From Streptomyces sp. yr375 (GTDB lineage: Bacteria > Actinomycetota > Actinomycetes > Streptomycetales > Streptomycetaceae), in the NCBI RefSeq assembly GCF_900110755.1, contig NZ_FOFF01000003.1, positions 62,001-126,000 of the forward strand: DNA of 64,000 bases, given 5' to 3'. Made by a program: the position numbers and the translations under genes. Positions within the stretch are counted from its first letter, which is position 1. The number at the start of each line of letters is the position of its first letter. The notes below the pieces were generated by a model. It saw nothing but the letters and a program-made list of their open reading frames with translations. It did no database searches and was not told the DNA's origin. Shown here piece by piece: positions 31,221-41,823 of the stretch.

Positions 31221-32522
31221 ATGGCGGACAGCGGTGCCTCGGGCAGTGGCGGGCCCGCCGATGCCGAGCTGGCCGCGCTCAAGGCGCGCATCGCCGCGCT
31301 GGAGGCGGAGGGCGCGCGACGGCCCACGCACCACCGGGTCCGCTCGATCGTCGCGGTCGTCCTCATCGTCCTCGGGTGCGTGCTGGCGCCGCCGGCCGTG
31401 GTCGCGGCCTGGACGGCCGACATCGTGGGCGACACGGATCGCTATGTCGACACCGTCCGCCCCCTCGCACGCGACCGGGACGTGCAGAACGCCGCCGCCA
31501 CCCGCGTCACGAGCGCCGTCATGGACCACATCGACCTCGCCGCACTGCTCCAGGACGTCGCCCCGACCCAACGCCCGCTCGCCCAGCAGGCGTTGGGCAG
31601 GCTCGGCAGCTCCATCGAGGGCGCCGTCAGCAGCTTCGTGCACGACAAGGCGCAGGCCGTCATCGCGTCCGACGCCTTCGAACGCATCTGGGTCGACGCC
31701 AACCGCCACATCCACGACACCGTGAACAAGGCCCTCACCGGCAGCGGCGGCGGCGCGGTGAAGATCGAGAAGAACACGGTGACCGTGGACCTCGCCCCGG
31801 TCGTCGACCAGGTCAAAAAGCGGCTGGTCGACTCCGGCATGACGATCGCGAAGAAGATCCCCACGATCCACACCGACTTCACGGTCCTCCGGTCCGACGA
31901 CATCGGCAGGGTCAAGACCTACTTCCGGCTGCTGCAACTGGCCGGTGTGTGGCTGCCCGTCGTCGCCGTCCTGCTGGTGGCGTCCGGCGTCCTGCTCGCC
32001 ACCCACCGCCGCCGCGTCCTGATCGTCTCCGCGCTCTGCTTCGCCTTCGCCACCCTCCTGCTCGGCGTCGCGCTCACCGTCTTCCGGATCGTCTACCTCG
32101 ACGCCCTCCCGGCCGGCATCTCCCAGCCGGCCGCCGGATCCGTCTACGACACCCTCACCCGCTTCCTGCGCACCTCCGTACGGGAGATCGTCGCCCTCGG
32201 CGTGGTGGTCGCCCTCACCGCCTGGCTGACCGGACCCGGCCGCCACGCCACCCTCGTCCGACGGCTGTGGCACTCGGGCATCGACGCCGTACGCACGACC
32301 GCCGACCACGCCGGACTGCGCACCGGCCCCGTCGGTCCCTTCGTGCACCGCTACCGCACCTGGATCACCTGGACCCTGGCCGGGGCGGCCGTCCTGGCGT
32401 ATCTGCTGTGGCCGTACCCGACCGGCTGGGTCGTCGTCGGCCTCGCCCTCGCCCTGCTCTTCGCCCAGGGCGTCGTCGACTTCCTCGCCACCCGGCCCCG
32501 CCGAAAGGACAGCCCCGCATGA
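31221..32522 (+). CDS. integral membrane protein, function unknown
   Basis: 433 residues from the ATG at 31221 (GGGAG 6 bases upstream); ATG 31203 is in frame but less supported. A short coiled-coil-like segment (ELAALKARIAALEAE, 15-29) precedes a first membrane helix (about 40-65). An outside loop of about 170 residues follows, with YVDTVRPLARDRDVQNAAATRVT, then helices near 240, 262, 320, 380 and 400. This is a conserved actinobacterial type; no catalytic motif is seen. It overlaps the next gene by ATGA, so the two are coupled. Confidence 0.72.
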   Translation: MADSGASGSGGPADAELAALKARIAALEAEGARRPTHHRVRSIVAVVLIVLGCVLAPPAVVAAWTADIVGDTDRYVDTVRPLARDRDVQNAAATRVTSAVMDHIDLAALLQDVAPTQRPLAQQALGRLGSSIEGAVSSFVHDKAQAVIASDAFERIWVDANRHIHDTVNKALTGSGGGAVKIEKNTVTVDLAPVVDQVKKRLVDSGMTIAKKIPTIHTDFTVLRSDDIGRVKTYFRLLQLAGVWLPVVAVLLVASGVLLATHRRRVLIVSALCFAFATLLLGVALTVFRIVYLDALPAGISQPAAGSVYDTLTRFLRTSVREIVALGVVVALTAWLTGPGRHATLVRRLWHSGIDAVRTTADHAGLRTGPVGPFVHRYRTWITWTLAGAAVLAYLLWPYPTGWVVVGLALALLFAQGVVDFLATRPRRKDSPA

Positions 32523-32986
32523 GCCCGCACCCCCCGACCGGCGACCCGCACGGCGAGATAGGCACCGCCTGGTCCACCCCGCGCGGCGGCCCGCACCGGC
32601 CCGCCCCGCCCGTCGGCCGGACCGGCGGCGCCGTCGCCTTCGCCGGCGTGCTGATGCTGTGCGGCGGCGTGCTCGCCGTCCTCCAGGGCGTCGCGGCCGT
32701 CGCCGAGGACGACGTCTACGCCCGCGTCGGCTCGTACGTCTACGAGCTCAGCCTCACCGGCTGGGGCTGGATCCACCTCGTCCTCGGCGCCCTCGCGGCC
32801 ACGACCGGCGCGGCCCTGCTCAAGGGCCTGACCTGGGCCCGCCACCCGGGCATCTTCCTCGCCGCGCTGAGCCTGGTCGCCCAGTTCCTCTTCCTCCCCT
32901 ACGAGCCGCTCTGGTCGATCACCGTCATGGCCATCGACGTGTTCGTGATCTGGTCGCTGGCCGCCTCGGGGCCGCAGGACACGTGA
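32519..32986 (+). CDS. DUF7144-type four-helix membrane protein
   Basis: 155 residues. Four hydrophobic segments follow a 35-residue Pro/Gly-rich cytosolic head: about 38-60, 75-100, 103-122 and 125-148. The patterns LTGWGWIHLVLG and LPYEPLWSITVMAIDVFVIWSL fit small membrane proteins now called DUF7144. Function is unknown. It overlaps the previous membrane protein gene by four bases, suggesting the two products work together. Confidence 0.75.
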   Translation: MSPHPPTGDPHGEIGTAWSTPRGGPHRPAPPVGRTGGAVAFAGVLMLCGGVLAVLQGVAAVAEDDVYARVGSYVYELSLTGWGWIHLVLGALAATTGAALLKGLTWARHPGIFLAALSLVAQFLFLPYEPLWSITVMAIDVFVIWSLAASGPQDT

Positions 32987-33041
32987 GGTCGATGTCGGAT
33001 TCTCGCCAGCGCCGCGTCGGCGGTCGGCCGATGCTGGACGC

Positions 33042-34571
<1,530 letters not shown>

Positions 34572-34595
34572 CGACATTCAGAGATGAGGTACGCG

Positions 34596-35111
34596 ATGAA
34601 CGCGATGAACTCGATGAAGCGGCACACGATCACCGACAGCCCGTACGGCCCTCTCACCCTCGTCGCCGACGACGGAGTCCTGTGCGGCCTCTACATGACC
34701 GAACAGCGCCACCGCCCACCCGAGGAGAGCTTCGGCCCCCGCGACGACACCCTCTTCGCCGACGCCGAGGACCAACTGAAGGCCTATTTCGCAGGCGAGT
34801 TGACGGACTTCACCCTCGAACTCCGCCTGCACGGCACCCCGTTCCAGCGCACCGTCTGGGCCGAACTGCGCAAGATCCCCTACGGCGAGACCCGCACCTA
34901 CGGCGAACTCGCCGAAGCCCTGGGCAACCCGGCCGCCTCCCGCGCGGTGGGCCTCGCCAACGGCAAGAACCCCATCGGCATCATCGTCCCCTGCCACCGG
35001 GTGATCGGCGCGGGCGGCGGCCTCACCGGCTACGGCGGCGGCCTGCCCCGCAAACAACGCCTGCTCGACTTCGAGCACGGCACGCCCTCCGGCGAGACGA
35101 CCCTGTTCTAG
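34596..35111 (+). CDS. ogt: methylated-DNA--protein-cysteine methyltransferase
   Basis: 171 residues from the ATG at 34596, which has GAGG 6 bases upstream. In-frame ATGs also lie at 34584, 34605 and 34614. The acceptor motif is IIVPCHRVIG, with the helix-turn-helix segment YGELAEALGNPAASRAVG and the conserved FQRTVWAEL. It removes the methyl group from O6-methylguanine in one suicidal step. Placement directly after the Ada-AlkA gene indicates an alkylation-response operon. Confidence 0.93.
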   Translation: MNAMNSMKRHTITDSPYGPLTLVADDGVLCGLYMTEQRHRPPEESFGPRDDTLFADAEDQLKAYFAGELTDFTLELRLHGTPFQRTVWAELRKIPYGETRTYGELAEALGNPAASRAVGLANGKNPIGIIVPCHRVIGAGGGLTGYGGGLPRKQRLLDFEHGTPSGETTLF

Positions 35112-35118
35112 CGCCGTC

Positions 35119-35622
35119 TCAGAGCACGCTGCGGCCGTTCTCGAGTTCCGCCGTCACCGTGCCGTCCGCCAGGGCGTCCAGTGCGGCCAGGACCCGGTGG
35201 CCCAGGGAGCCCAGCAGGAAGTCGGTGAGTTCCTCGCGCGGTACCAGTCGCCAGGACAGCAGCTCCGCCTCCTGGAGGCGGATCGCCGCGAAGTCGTCCT
35301 CGTCGAGGACCCCGCCGTCGTACACGTACGCCACCAGCGGCGGCCGGCCCGGGCCGACCACCCAGTCCACCGCGAGCAGCCGCCCGAGTGCGCGGTCGAG
35401 GCCGATCTCCTCCAGCGTCTCGCGGCGCGCACCCTGCCGCGGGCTCTCGCCGGTGTCGGACTCGATCGTGCCGCCCGGAAGCGCCCAGCCCGCACGGTAG
35501 TTGGGCTCGACGAGCAGCACCCGCCCCTCGGCGTCACGGAAGAGCGCGGCGGCGCCCGCCAGGACCTTGGGCAGGGAGGCGATGTACGCGGCGAATTCGG
35601 GCGTCGTGTGCGAGGCAGTCAT
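35119..35622 (-). CDS. Nudix hydrolase
   Basis: 167 residues. The Nudix box is visible as GGTIESDTGE followed by RRETLEEIGL, with two extra residues between the first Gly and Glu compared with the standard box, a common variant in actinobacteria. The family hydrolyses nucleoside diphosphate derivatives; substrate is not evident. It converges with ogt with only 7 bases between stops and no clear hairpin. Confidence 0.88.
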   Translation of the reverse strand: MTASHTTPEFAAYIASLPKVLAGAAALFRDAEGRVLLVEPNYRAGWALPGGTIESDTGESPRQGARRETLEEIGLDRALGRLLAVDWVVGPGRPPLVAYVYDGGVLDEDDFAAIRLQEAELLSWRLVPREELTDFLLGSLGHRVLAALDALADGTVTAELENGRSVL

Positions 35623-35810
35623 CCGGAAAGGGTAAGTGGTGGTTCGTCCGGTCGGCGGCGGTTCGACCGCACACAGCCGTCACCCAGGCCTCTTCCAGGT
35701 TCCGGGCGGCGCGGCGCACCGCATGACGGCGGGGGTGTCCTGCGGTTAAGGTCGCAGCGGCGCGACTGGCCCCGACATGCGCGGGGCCCGGAGAGCAAGG
35801 GGATGGCAAG

Positions 35811-36962
35811 GTGGCGGACGTTGCAGCGCGGGGCACCCGACGGGTGCTCGTGGCGGCGGACAAGTTCAAGGGCTCGCTGACGGCCGTGGAGGTCGCCGAG
35901 CGGGTGACGGCCGGGCTGCGCCGGGTCGTACCGGACGTCGAGGTGGAGTCCCTGCCCGTCGCCGACGGCGGTGACGGGACCGTCGCCGCGGCCGTCGCGG
36001 CCGGGTTCGAACGCCGCGAGGTCCGGGTCGCCGGCCCCCTCGGGCACGAGATCACCGCGGCCTTCGCGGTGCGCGGCGACACCGCGGTCGTCGAGATGGC
36101 CGAGGCGAGCGGACTGCAACGGCTCCCGGCCGGCGTGTTCGCCCCGCTCACGGCGTCGACGTACGGCTCCGGGGAGCTGCTGCGGGCCGCGCTCGACGCG
36201 GGCGTGCGCACCATCGTGTTCGGGGTCGGCGGCAGCGCGACCACGGACGGCGGCGCGGGCATGCTGTCCGCGCTCGGCGCGCGCTTCCTGGACGAGGACG
36301 GCGAGCCGGTGGCACCGGGCGGCGGCGGCCTCGCGGAGCTGGCCCGCGCCGACCTGTCGGAGCTGGACCCGCGCCTCGCCGCCGTCGAACTGGTCCTGGC
36401 CAGCGACGTCGACAACCCGCTGACCGGCCCGAAGGGCGCACCCGCGGTGTACGGGCCGCAGAAGGGCGCCTCCCCGGACGACGTGGCCGCCCTGGACGCG
36501 GCGCTCGCGCACTACGCGAAGGTGCTGGAGACGGAGCTCGGGCCGAAGGCGGCCCAGTACGCGGTCGCCCCCGGCGCGGGCGCGGCGGGCGGCATCGGCT
36601 ACGGCGCGCTGCTCGTCGGCGCCCGCTTCCGCGCCGGGATCGAGGTCATGCTCGACGTGCTGGGCTTCGCGCCCGCGCTGGAGCGGGCGGAACTGGTGAT
36701 CACCGGCGAAGGATCGCTCGACGAGCAGACCCTGCACGGCAAGGCCCCCGCGGGCGTCGCGGCGGCGGCCCGGGCGGCCGGCAAGGAGGTCGTCGCCGTG
36801 TGCGGCCGCCTCGCCCTCCAGCCGGCCGAGCTGGGCCGGGCCGGCATCCGCCGCGCGTACCCGCTGACCGACGTCGAGCCGGACGTGGGCACGTGCATCG
36901 CGGACGCCGGCCCGATCCTGGAACGGGTCGCGGAGCGGATCGGCCGCGACTTCCTGCTCTGA
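35811..36962 (+). CDS. glycerate kinase, type I
   Basis: 383 residues from the GTG at 35811 (AAGGGGA 7 bases upstream). Family landmarks: ADKFKGSLTAVEVAE, PVADGGDGTVAA, VFGVGGSATTDGGAGMLSALG, LASDVDNPLTGPKGAPAVYGPQKGA and ITGEGSLDEQTLHGK. It phosphorylates D-glycerate to 2-phosphoglycerate in the cytosol. Its presence some kilobases from the glyoxylate-forming ethylmalonyl-CoA operon is compatible with glyoxylate use, but there is no operon link. Confidence 0.92.
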   Translation: MADVAARGTRRVLVAADKFKGSLTAVEVAERVTAGLRRVVPDVEVESLPVADGGDGTVAAAVAAGFERREVRVAGPLGHEITAAFAVRGDTAVVEMAEASGLQRLPAGVFAPLTASTYGSGELLRAALDAGVRTIVFGVGGSATTDGGAGMLSALGARFLDEDGEPVAPGGGGLAELARADLSELDPRLAAVELVLASDVDNPLTGPKGAPAVYGPQKGASPDDVAALDAALAHYAKVLETELGPKAAQYAVAPGAGAAGGIGYGALLVGARFRAGIEVMLDVLGFAPALERAELVITGEGSLDEQTLHGKAPAGVAAAARAAGKEVVAVCGRLALQPAELGRAGIRRAYPLTDVEPDVGTCIADAGPILERVAERIGRDFLL

Positions 36963-37001
36963 GGAGCCCTACGAGCCCTGTACGAGTCCCGATACGAGGC
37001 C

Positions 37002-38228
37002 CTAGATGGGGAACAGGGCGCCGTCGTCGTCGCGGTAGTAGCTGCCGCTCGACAGGCCCTCGATCTTGCCCTTGTCGAGCCAGCTCCTCGCGAAGCGCTG
37101 CACGACCTTGGAGTTGCGCTCCCAGGGCACGGAGTGTCCCGCACCGGCCAGCTCGAACATCAGCTTGCGCGGTCCCTGGACGGCCTCGTAGAGGTCCGTG
37201 GTGGAGAAGTGCAGGACCGGAGGGAGCGTCGCCGAGGTGTTGGCCGAGGTGTCCTGCTCGCCGTAGAGGATGAGCACCGGCACCCGGTCACCGAGTACAT
37301 GGGTGCCGACCGGGTCCTCGTGCGGGACGGTCCGGTCGTTCCAGCCCCACCAGTAGGTGTTCCGGTACCGCAGGATCCCCTCGAAGCCGCCTGTCGGCAG
37401 CGCCGGGCCCCACTGGCTGCCGACGGGGTCGTTCTCCATGCAGGCGGCCCACACCTTGTCCTCGATGCCGGGCTCGCGCTGGAGTGGGCTGGCCTGCTCC
37501 TTGTCCCAGCCGGCCTTGAAGCCGGTCTTGCTGCCGACGTACATCGGGTAGCCGAACGTGACGGCAGGCAGGGACAGGGGCAGCGTCGAGGCATCCGGCG
37601 GCCGCCCGAAGGGATCCGCGGGGTTCGTGGACCAGCGGCCCTGCGGCGGGAAGATCGGGGCGAGCAGGAGCAGGTTCCGGACGTCGCCGGGGTGCTGGAG
37701 CGTGTAGGGGCCCATCACGAACGCGGCGGCGGACCAGCCGACGAAGTCGATCGGATGGTTCCTGCCGGGCAGCGCCCTGATGAACTGGACGACGGTGCTC
37801 AGCTCCGCCCACTCGCTCTCGGAGTTGCCCAGTTGGTGCGGGTAGGGAGGCGCGCACGTGGCGGCGAGCGGGTTCGGGATCAGGATGTTCTGCTGCGCCG
37901 GGTTGGCGTTGCACGGCGCGTCCATCTGCGGCCGCGGCGAGCGGCCGCTGCCCTGGAGGTCCATGAGGAACACGTCGTAGCCGTCGTCCGCCAGGTCCTG
38001 CGCCCAGCTATACCGGGTCGCCGGGCCGCCGCCTCCCGGCGGGAGCACGAGGTCGAAGCCCGCGACCGCCGGCACGCTTCTGCCGTGGAGCATCAGGACC
38101 GGTTGGGGCGTGTGTCCCGGCTTGGTGCCGTCGTACTCCCGGACGAACAGGTTCACGTTGGCGCCCGAGTTCGCCGGGATCGTCGAGATGTGCGGGACGG
38201 AGTAGTCCGTGGGGGTGTGTGCGGGCAT
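37002..38228 (-). CDS. alpha/beta hydrolase, no recognised subfamily
   Basis: 408 residues from the ATG at 38228 (GGAGG 6 bases upstream). VLMLHGRSVP is the oxyanion segment; the nucleophile elbow reads GWSAAAF, lacking the usual final Gly of GxSxG. Probable Asp in LILYGEQDTSA and His in GAGHSVPWE complete the triad. The lid between residues 110 and 150 is long and Cys/Pro-rich. There is no signal peptide. Lipase or esterase activity is likely; substrate unknown. Confidence 0.78.
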   Translation of the reverse strand: MPAHTPTDYSVPHISTIPANSGANVNLFVREYDGTKPGHTPQPVLMLHGRSVPAVAGFDLVLPPGGGGPATRYSWAQDLADDGYDVFLMDLQGSGRSPRPQMDAPCNANPAQQNILIPNPLAATCAPPYPHQLGNSESEWAELSTVVQFIRALPGRNHPIDFVGWSAAAFVMGPYTLQHPGDVRNLLLLAPIFPPQGRWSTNPADPFGRPPDASTLPLSLPAVTFGYPMYVGSKTGFKAGWDKEQASPLQREPGIEDKVWAACMENDPVGSQWGPALPTGGFEGILRYRNTYWWGWNDRTVPHEDPVGTHVLGDRVPVLILYGEQDTSANTSATLPPVLHFSTTDLYEAVQGPRKLMFELAGAGHSVPWERNSKVVQRFARSWLDKGKIEGLSSGSYYRDDDGALFPI

Positions 38229-38365
38229 GGTCGCCCTCCGATCCATAGAACGGGACGCATCCCATCCATCGAACGGGACGAATCCCTGTGAATCCCCCTG
38301 ATTCCACCGTCCTCTTCTTCCCCGTCTCCTGCAAATGGGCGTAGTGGAGAGGTAGTTGACCCGTC

Positions 38366-38415
38366 AAACGGGTGTGGCCCGAGCCTTCGAAAGGCTCGGG
38401 CCACACCCGTTTTTT
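38366..38415. terminator. strong hairpin with T run
   Basis: A perfect stem of about 22 bp (38366-38387 with 38391-38412) has a tiny loop, and six T follow on the plus strand (three on the minus). It lies 17 bases after the pssA stop on the minus strand and upstream of the hydrolase gene, so pssA is the natural client. It is one of the few classic rho-independent terminators here. Confidence 0.88.
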
Positions 38416-38431
38416 AGCGGTGACGTGAGGG

Positions 38432-39286
38432 TCAGGGGAGCTGGGCTGCCCGTGCCTCACGGCGGTTGTCGCGGAAGTTGTTCACCCGGCGGGCCGTGGC
38501 GAACAGCGGGATCACCGCGCCCATGACCAGTTGCAGCGCGCAGCCGGTCTGGAGCAGGAGCTGACCGCTCGGCGCGTCGAACGCCCAGGCCGCCAGCATG
38601 CCCATCGACAGCACGATCCAGGCGAGCATCGCGCCGGCGAGGCGGCCCCGCGGCTTCGGGTACTCGACCCGGCTCACCATCAGCCAGGCGGTGCCCAGGA
38701 TGGCCATCAGCGTCGCCGCGAACGGCAGCTCGAGGAGCACGATCGAGACGACCGTCAGCGCGCCGAACGGTGACGGCATGCCCTGGAAGGTGCCGTCCTT
38801 GACGGTGACGCACGAGAATCTCGCGAGCCTCAGCACCACCGCGAGCAGGACGACGATCGCGCCGACCGCCGCCACCCGCTGGTGTGCGTCGTCGGCGACC
38901 ATGCCGTAGACCAGGACGAAGTACGCCGGGGCCAGACCGAAGCTGATCAGGTCCGACAGGTTGTCCAGCTCCGCGCCCATCGGGGAGGAGCGCAGCTTGC
39001 GGGCGACCAGGCCGTCGAAGAGGTCGAAGACCGCCGCGCAGAGCATCAGGATGACCGCCGTGGCCGCGCTGTGGCGGGCCATGCCGGATTCCTGGCTGCC
39101 GGTGAGGTGCGGGATCAGGATCCCGGTGGTGGTGAAGTACACCGCCATGAAGCCGCACGTGGCGTTGCCGAGGGTGAGGGTGTCCGCTATCGACAGGCGG
39201 AGAGAGAGGGGCATCTCCTCTTCTTCGTCCACCTCGTCGGCCTCGGGCACCCAGCCCGCCTGGGTCTCAGGGTCAATCACGGTCAA
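38432..39286 (-). CDS. pssA: CDP-diacylglycerol--serine O-phosphatidyltransferase
   Basis: 284 residues from a TTG at 39286 with GGGGGTGA 6 bases upstream; a GTG at 39280 is the alternative. The CDP-alcohol phosphotransferase signature is complete: DLFDGLVARKLRSSPMGAELDNLSD, with the four metal aspartates. Several membrane helices surround it. It makes phosphatidylserine from CDP-diacylglycerol and serine in the membrane. It overlaps the end of psd, so the two are one unit that yields phosphatidylethanolamine. Confidence 0.93.
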   Translation of the reverse strand: MTVIDPETQAGWVPEADEVDEEEEMPLSLRLSIADTLTLGNATCGFMAVYFTTTGILIPHLTGSQESGMARHSAATAVILMLCAAVFDLFDGLVARKLRSSPMGAELDNLSDLISFGLAPAYFVLVYGMVADDAHQRVAAVGAIVVLLAVVLRLARFSCVTVKDGTFQGMPSPFGALTVVSIVLLELPFAATLMAILGTAWLMVSRVEYPKPRGRLAGAMLAWIVLSMGMLAAWAFDAPSGQLLLQTGCALQLVMGAVIPLFATARRVNNFRDNRREARAAQLP

Positions 39287-39929
39287 TGCGAGTCACCCCC
39301 GCCACTGTCTTCTGCCCCACCTCGACCGCGACGTCCACACCCTCGGGGAGGTAGAGGTCGACGCGGGAGCCGAAGCGGATCAGGCCGACGCGCTCGCCCT
39401 GCTCGACCTTCGTGCCCTCGGGGATGTAGGGGACGATGCGGCGGGCGACGGCACCGGCGATCTGGATCATCTCGATGTCACCGAGCTCGGTGTCGAAGTG
39501 CCAGACGACGCGCTCGTTGTTCTCGCTCTCCTTGTTGAACGCCGGCACGAACCCGCCGGGGATGTGCTCGACCGACGTCACGGTGCCGGCCAGCGGCGCG
39601 CGGTTGACGTGGACGTTGAGCGGGCTCATGAAGATCGCGACCCGGGTCCGCCCGTCCTGCCACGGCATGATGCTCTGCACCACACCGTCGGCGGGGGAGA
39701 TGACCCGGCCCGAGGCGATCTCGCGCTCGGGGTCGCGGAAGAACCACAGCATGCCCGCCGCGAGAGCGGTGGCGGGCACGGCGACGGCCTTGGCGGCGCC
39801 CGAGCGGCGGGCGCGCAGCAGGCTGACGGCTGCGGTGGCGACGGTCGGCAGAAGCCACGGCGATGCTCCGCGCGCGAGGCGTGCGCCTACCAGGCTGTCT
39901 CGGTGTGCAGAGGTTTGGCTGTGGGGCAT
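39273..39929 (-). CDS. psd: phosphatidylserine decarboxylase, archaeal/short type
   Basis: 218 residues from the ATG at 39929, with GAAGG 6 bases upstream. Blocks WFFRDPER, SPADGVVQSI, IFMSPLNVHVNRAP and RFGSRVDLYLP are typical. G187-S188 is the self-cleavage site that yields the pyruvoyl group. It converts phosphatidylserine to phosphatidylethanolamine. It is the first gene of the psd-pssA unit and overlaps pssA by about 14 bases. One or two hydrophobic segments near 25-62 anchor it to the membrane. Confidence 0.93.
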   Translation of the reverse strand: MPHSQTSAHRDSLVGARLARGASPWLLPTVATAAVSLLRARRSGAAKAVAVPATALAAGMLWFFRDPEREIASGRVISPADGVVQSIMPWQDGRTRVAIFMSPLNVHVNRAPLAGTVTSVEHIPGGFVPAFNKESENNERVVWHFDTELGDIEMIQIAGAVARRIVPYIPEGTKVEQGERVGLIRFGSRVDLYLPEGVDVAVEVGQKTVAGVTRIDRD

Positions 39930-40053
39930 GGATGACCTTCGTAGCGGACGATGCCGCGCTTCGACGGGGGACGGCGGCTTTCCGCGATGGTAGCGGTTCG
40001 GGGCCACAACTGGGTAAGCCAGGAAGCCGAGTCGACGGCTGACGGAAGTTGAC

Positions 40054-40086
40054 GGGGTGTGATCTTCTTCTCGAAGAAAACACCCC
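40054..40086 (-). terminator. nested hairpin ending the ethylmalonyl-CoA operon
   Basis: Outer arms GGGGTGT (40054-40060) and ACACCCC (40080-40086) enclose an inner TTCTTC/GAAGAA stem with a 2-base loop. It begins 12 bases after the acyl-CoA dehydrogenase stop on the minus strand. It also lies in the upstream region of psd, so a regulatory role there is possible. Confidence 0.65.
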
Positions 40087-40098
40087 CAACCTGGACAT

Positions 40099-41304
40099 TC
40101 AGCCTTGGAACCGATACTCCTCGAGCAGCCTGCGCCCAATGATCATTTTCTGGATTTCGGCGGTGCCTTCACCGATCAGCAACATCGGGGCCTCTCGGTA
40201 GAGGCGCTCGATCTCGTACTCCTTGGAGAAGCCGTATCCGCCGTGGATCCGGAAGGCGTCCTCCACGACCTCCTTGCAGTACTCGGAGGCGAGGTACTTC
40301 GCCATCCCTGCCTCGAGGTCGTTTCGTTCTCCGGAGTCCTTTTTGCGTGCAGCGTTCACCATCATCGCATGGGCGGCCTCGACCTTGGTAGCCATCTCGG
40401 CCAGCTTGAACTGGATCGCCTGGTGCTGGGCGATCGCCTTGCCGAAGGTGTGACGCTGCTGGGCGTACCGGACACCGAGCTCGAAAGCACGGTGCGCGAC
40501 GCCGCAACCACGCGCGGCGACGTTGACCCGGCCCACTTCCACGCCGTCCATCATTTGGTAAAAACCCCGGCCGGTGACCCCGCCGAGCACGCGGTCCGCG
40601 GGAAGCCGCAGGCCATCCATGATCATCTCGGTGGTGTCGACACCCTTGTAGCCCATCTTCTCGATCTTGCCGGGGATCGTGAGGCCCGGCCGGACCTCAC
40701 CGAAGCCCGGCTCCTTCTCGATCAGGAAGGTCGTCATCGACTTGTGGGGGGCCGTGCCCTGCGGGTGTCCTTCGTCACTTCGTACGAGAACGGCCACCAG
40801 GGACGACGTTCCGCCGTTCGTCAGCCACATCTTCTGGCCGTTCAGGACGTACTCCTCGCCGTCCTTCACCGCCTTCGACGTGATCGCCGACACGTCCGAG
40901 CCGAGCCCCGGCTCCGACATCGAGAACGCGCCCCGGACGTCGCCGAGCGCCATCCGCGGCAGGAAGTGGTCCTTCTGCTCCTGCGTGCCGTGCTGCTTGA
41001 GCATGTACGCCACGATGAAGTGCGTGTTGATGATGCCGGACACCGACATCCAGCCGCGGGCGATCTCCTCGACGCACAGCGCGTAGGTGAGGAGGGACTC
41101 GCCCAGACCCCCGTACTCCTCCGGGATCATCAGGCCGAACAGGCCCAACTCCTTGAGGCCGTCGACGATCTGCTGCGGGTACTCGTCGCGGTGCTCCAGT
41201 TCGGTCGCGACCGGGATGATCTCCTTGTCCACGAAGTCGCGGACGGTGGCGAGGATCTCCTGCTGGACGTCGGTCAGACCGGCGGTCTGGGCGAGTCGCG
41301 CCAT
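40099..41304 (-). CDS. mcd: acyl-CoA dehydrogenase, probable methylsuccinyl-CoA dehydrogenase
   Basis: 401 residues from the ATG at 41304 (GGAG within the end of the MaoC gene). Standard family motifs are visible: AFSMSEPGLGSDVSAI, WLTNGG for FAD and substrate binding, QRHTFGKAIAQHQAIQFKLAEM, and IHGGYGFSKEYEIERLYREA with the base glutamate near the end. The fold alone does not set substrate. Its place as last gene of a ccr-meaA-lyase-hydratase operon makes oxidation of methylsuccinyl-CoA to mesaconyl-CoA the likely step. It starts 2 bases after the MaoC stop. Confidence 0.87.
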   Translation of the reverse strand: MARLAQTAGLTDVQQEILATVRDFVDKEIIPVATELEHRDEYPQQIVDGLKELGLFGLMIPEEYGGLGESLLTYALCVEEIARGWMSVSGIINTHFIVAYMLKQHGTQEQKDHFLPRMALGDVRGAFSMSEPGLGSDVSAITSKAVKDGEEYVLNGQKMWLTNGGTSSLVAVLVRSDEGHPQGTAPHKSMTTFLIEKEPGFGEVRPGLTIPGKIEKMGYKGVDTTEMIMDGLRLPADRVLGGVTGRGFYQMMDGVEVGRVNVAARGCGVAHRAFELGVRYAQQRHTFGKAIAQHQAIQFKLAEMATKVEAAHAMMVNAARKKDSGERNDLEAGMAKYLASEYCKEVVEDAFRIHGGYGFSKEYEIERLYREAPMLLIGEGTAEIQKMIIGRRLLEEYRFQG

Positions 41305-41306
41305 GG

Positions 41307-41819
41307 CTACTTCTCCTGCTCCTTGAGCTGGGGGCGGCCCGGCTGTTCGCCGCCGCGCTCCTTGATGTACGTCTCGGTCGGCACCAGCACCTTGCGGCGG
41401 AACACGCACACGAGCGTGCCGTCCTGCTTGTAGCCCTTGGTCTCGACGTACACGATCCCGCGGTCGTCCTTCGACTTCGACGGCCACTTGTCGAGCACCG
41501 TCGTCTGCCCGTACAGCGTGTCGCCGTGGAAGGTCGGCGCGACGTGCTTGAGCGACTCGATCTCCAGGTTGGCGATCGCCTTGCCGGAGACGTCCGGCAC
41601 GGACATGCCGAGCAGGAGGGAGTAGATGTAGTTCCCCACGACGACGTTCTTGCCGAAGTCGGTCGTGTGCTCCGCGTAGTTGGCGTCCATGTGGAGCGGG
41701 TGGTGGTTCATCGTGAGGAGGCAGAAGAGGTGGTCGTCGTACTCCGTGACCGTCTTGCCGGGCCAGTGCTTGTAGACCGCCCCGACCTCGAACTCCTCGT
41801 AGGTGCGCCCGAACTGCAT
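41307..41819 (-). CDS. mch: MaoC-family hydratase, probable mesaconyl-CoA hydratase
   Basis: 170 residues, a single hot-dog domain: FGRTYEEFEVG, TVTEYDDHLFCLLTMNHHPLHMD and FHGDTLYGQTTVLDKWPSKS. The DxxHxxxD-like active segment is in the first block. In the ethylmalonyl-CoA pathway such an enzyme hydrates mesaconyl-CoA to beta-methylmalyl-CoA. It is tightly packed, 4 bases from the lyase and 2 from the dehydrogenase. Characterised Mch proteins from alphaproteobacteria are about twice as long, so this is a short actinobacterial form. Confidence 0.83.
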   Translation of the reverse strand: MQFGRTYEEFEVGAVYKHWPGKTVTEYDDHLFCLLTMNHHPLHMDANYAEHTTDFGKNVVVGNYIYSLLLGMSVPDVSGKAIANLEIESLKHVAPTFHGDTLYGQTTVLDKWPSKSKDDRGIVYVETKGYKQDGTLVCVFRRKVLVPTETYIKERGGEQPGRPQLKEQEK

Positions 41820-41823
41820 CGCG

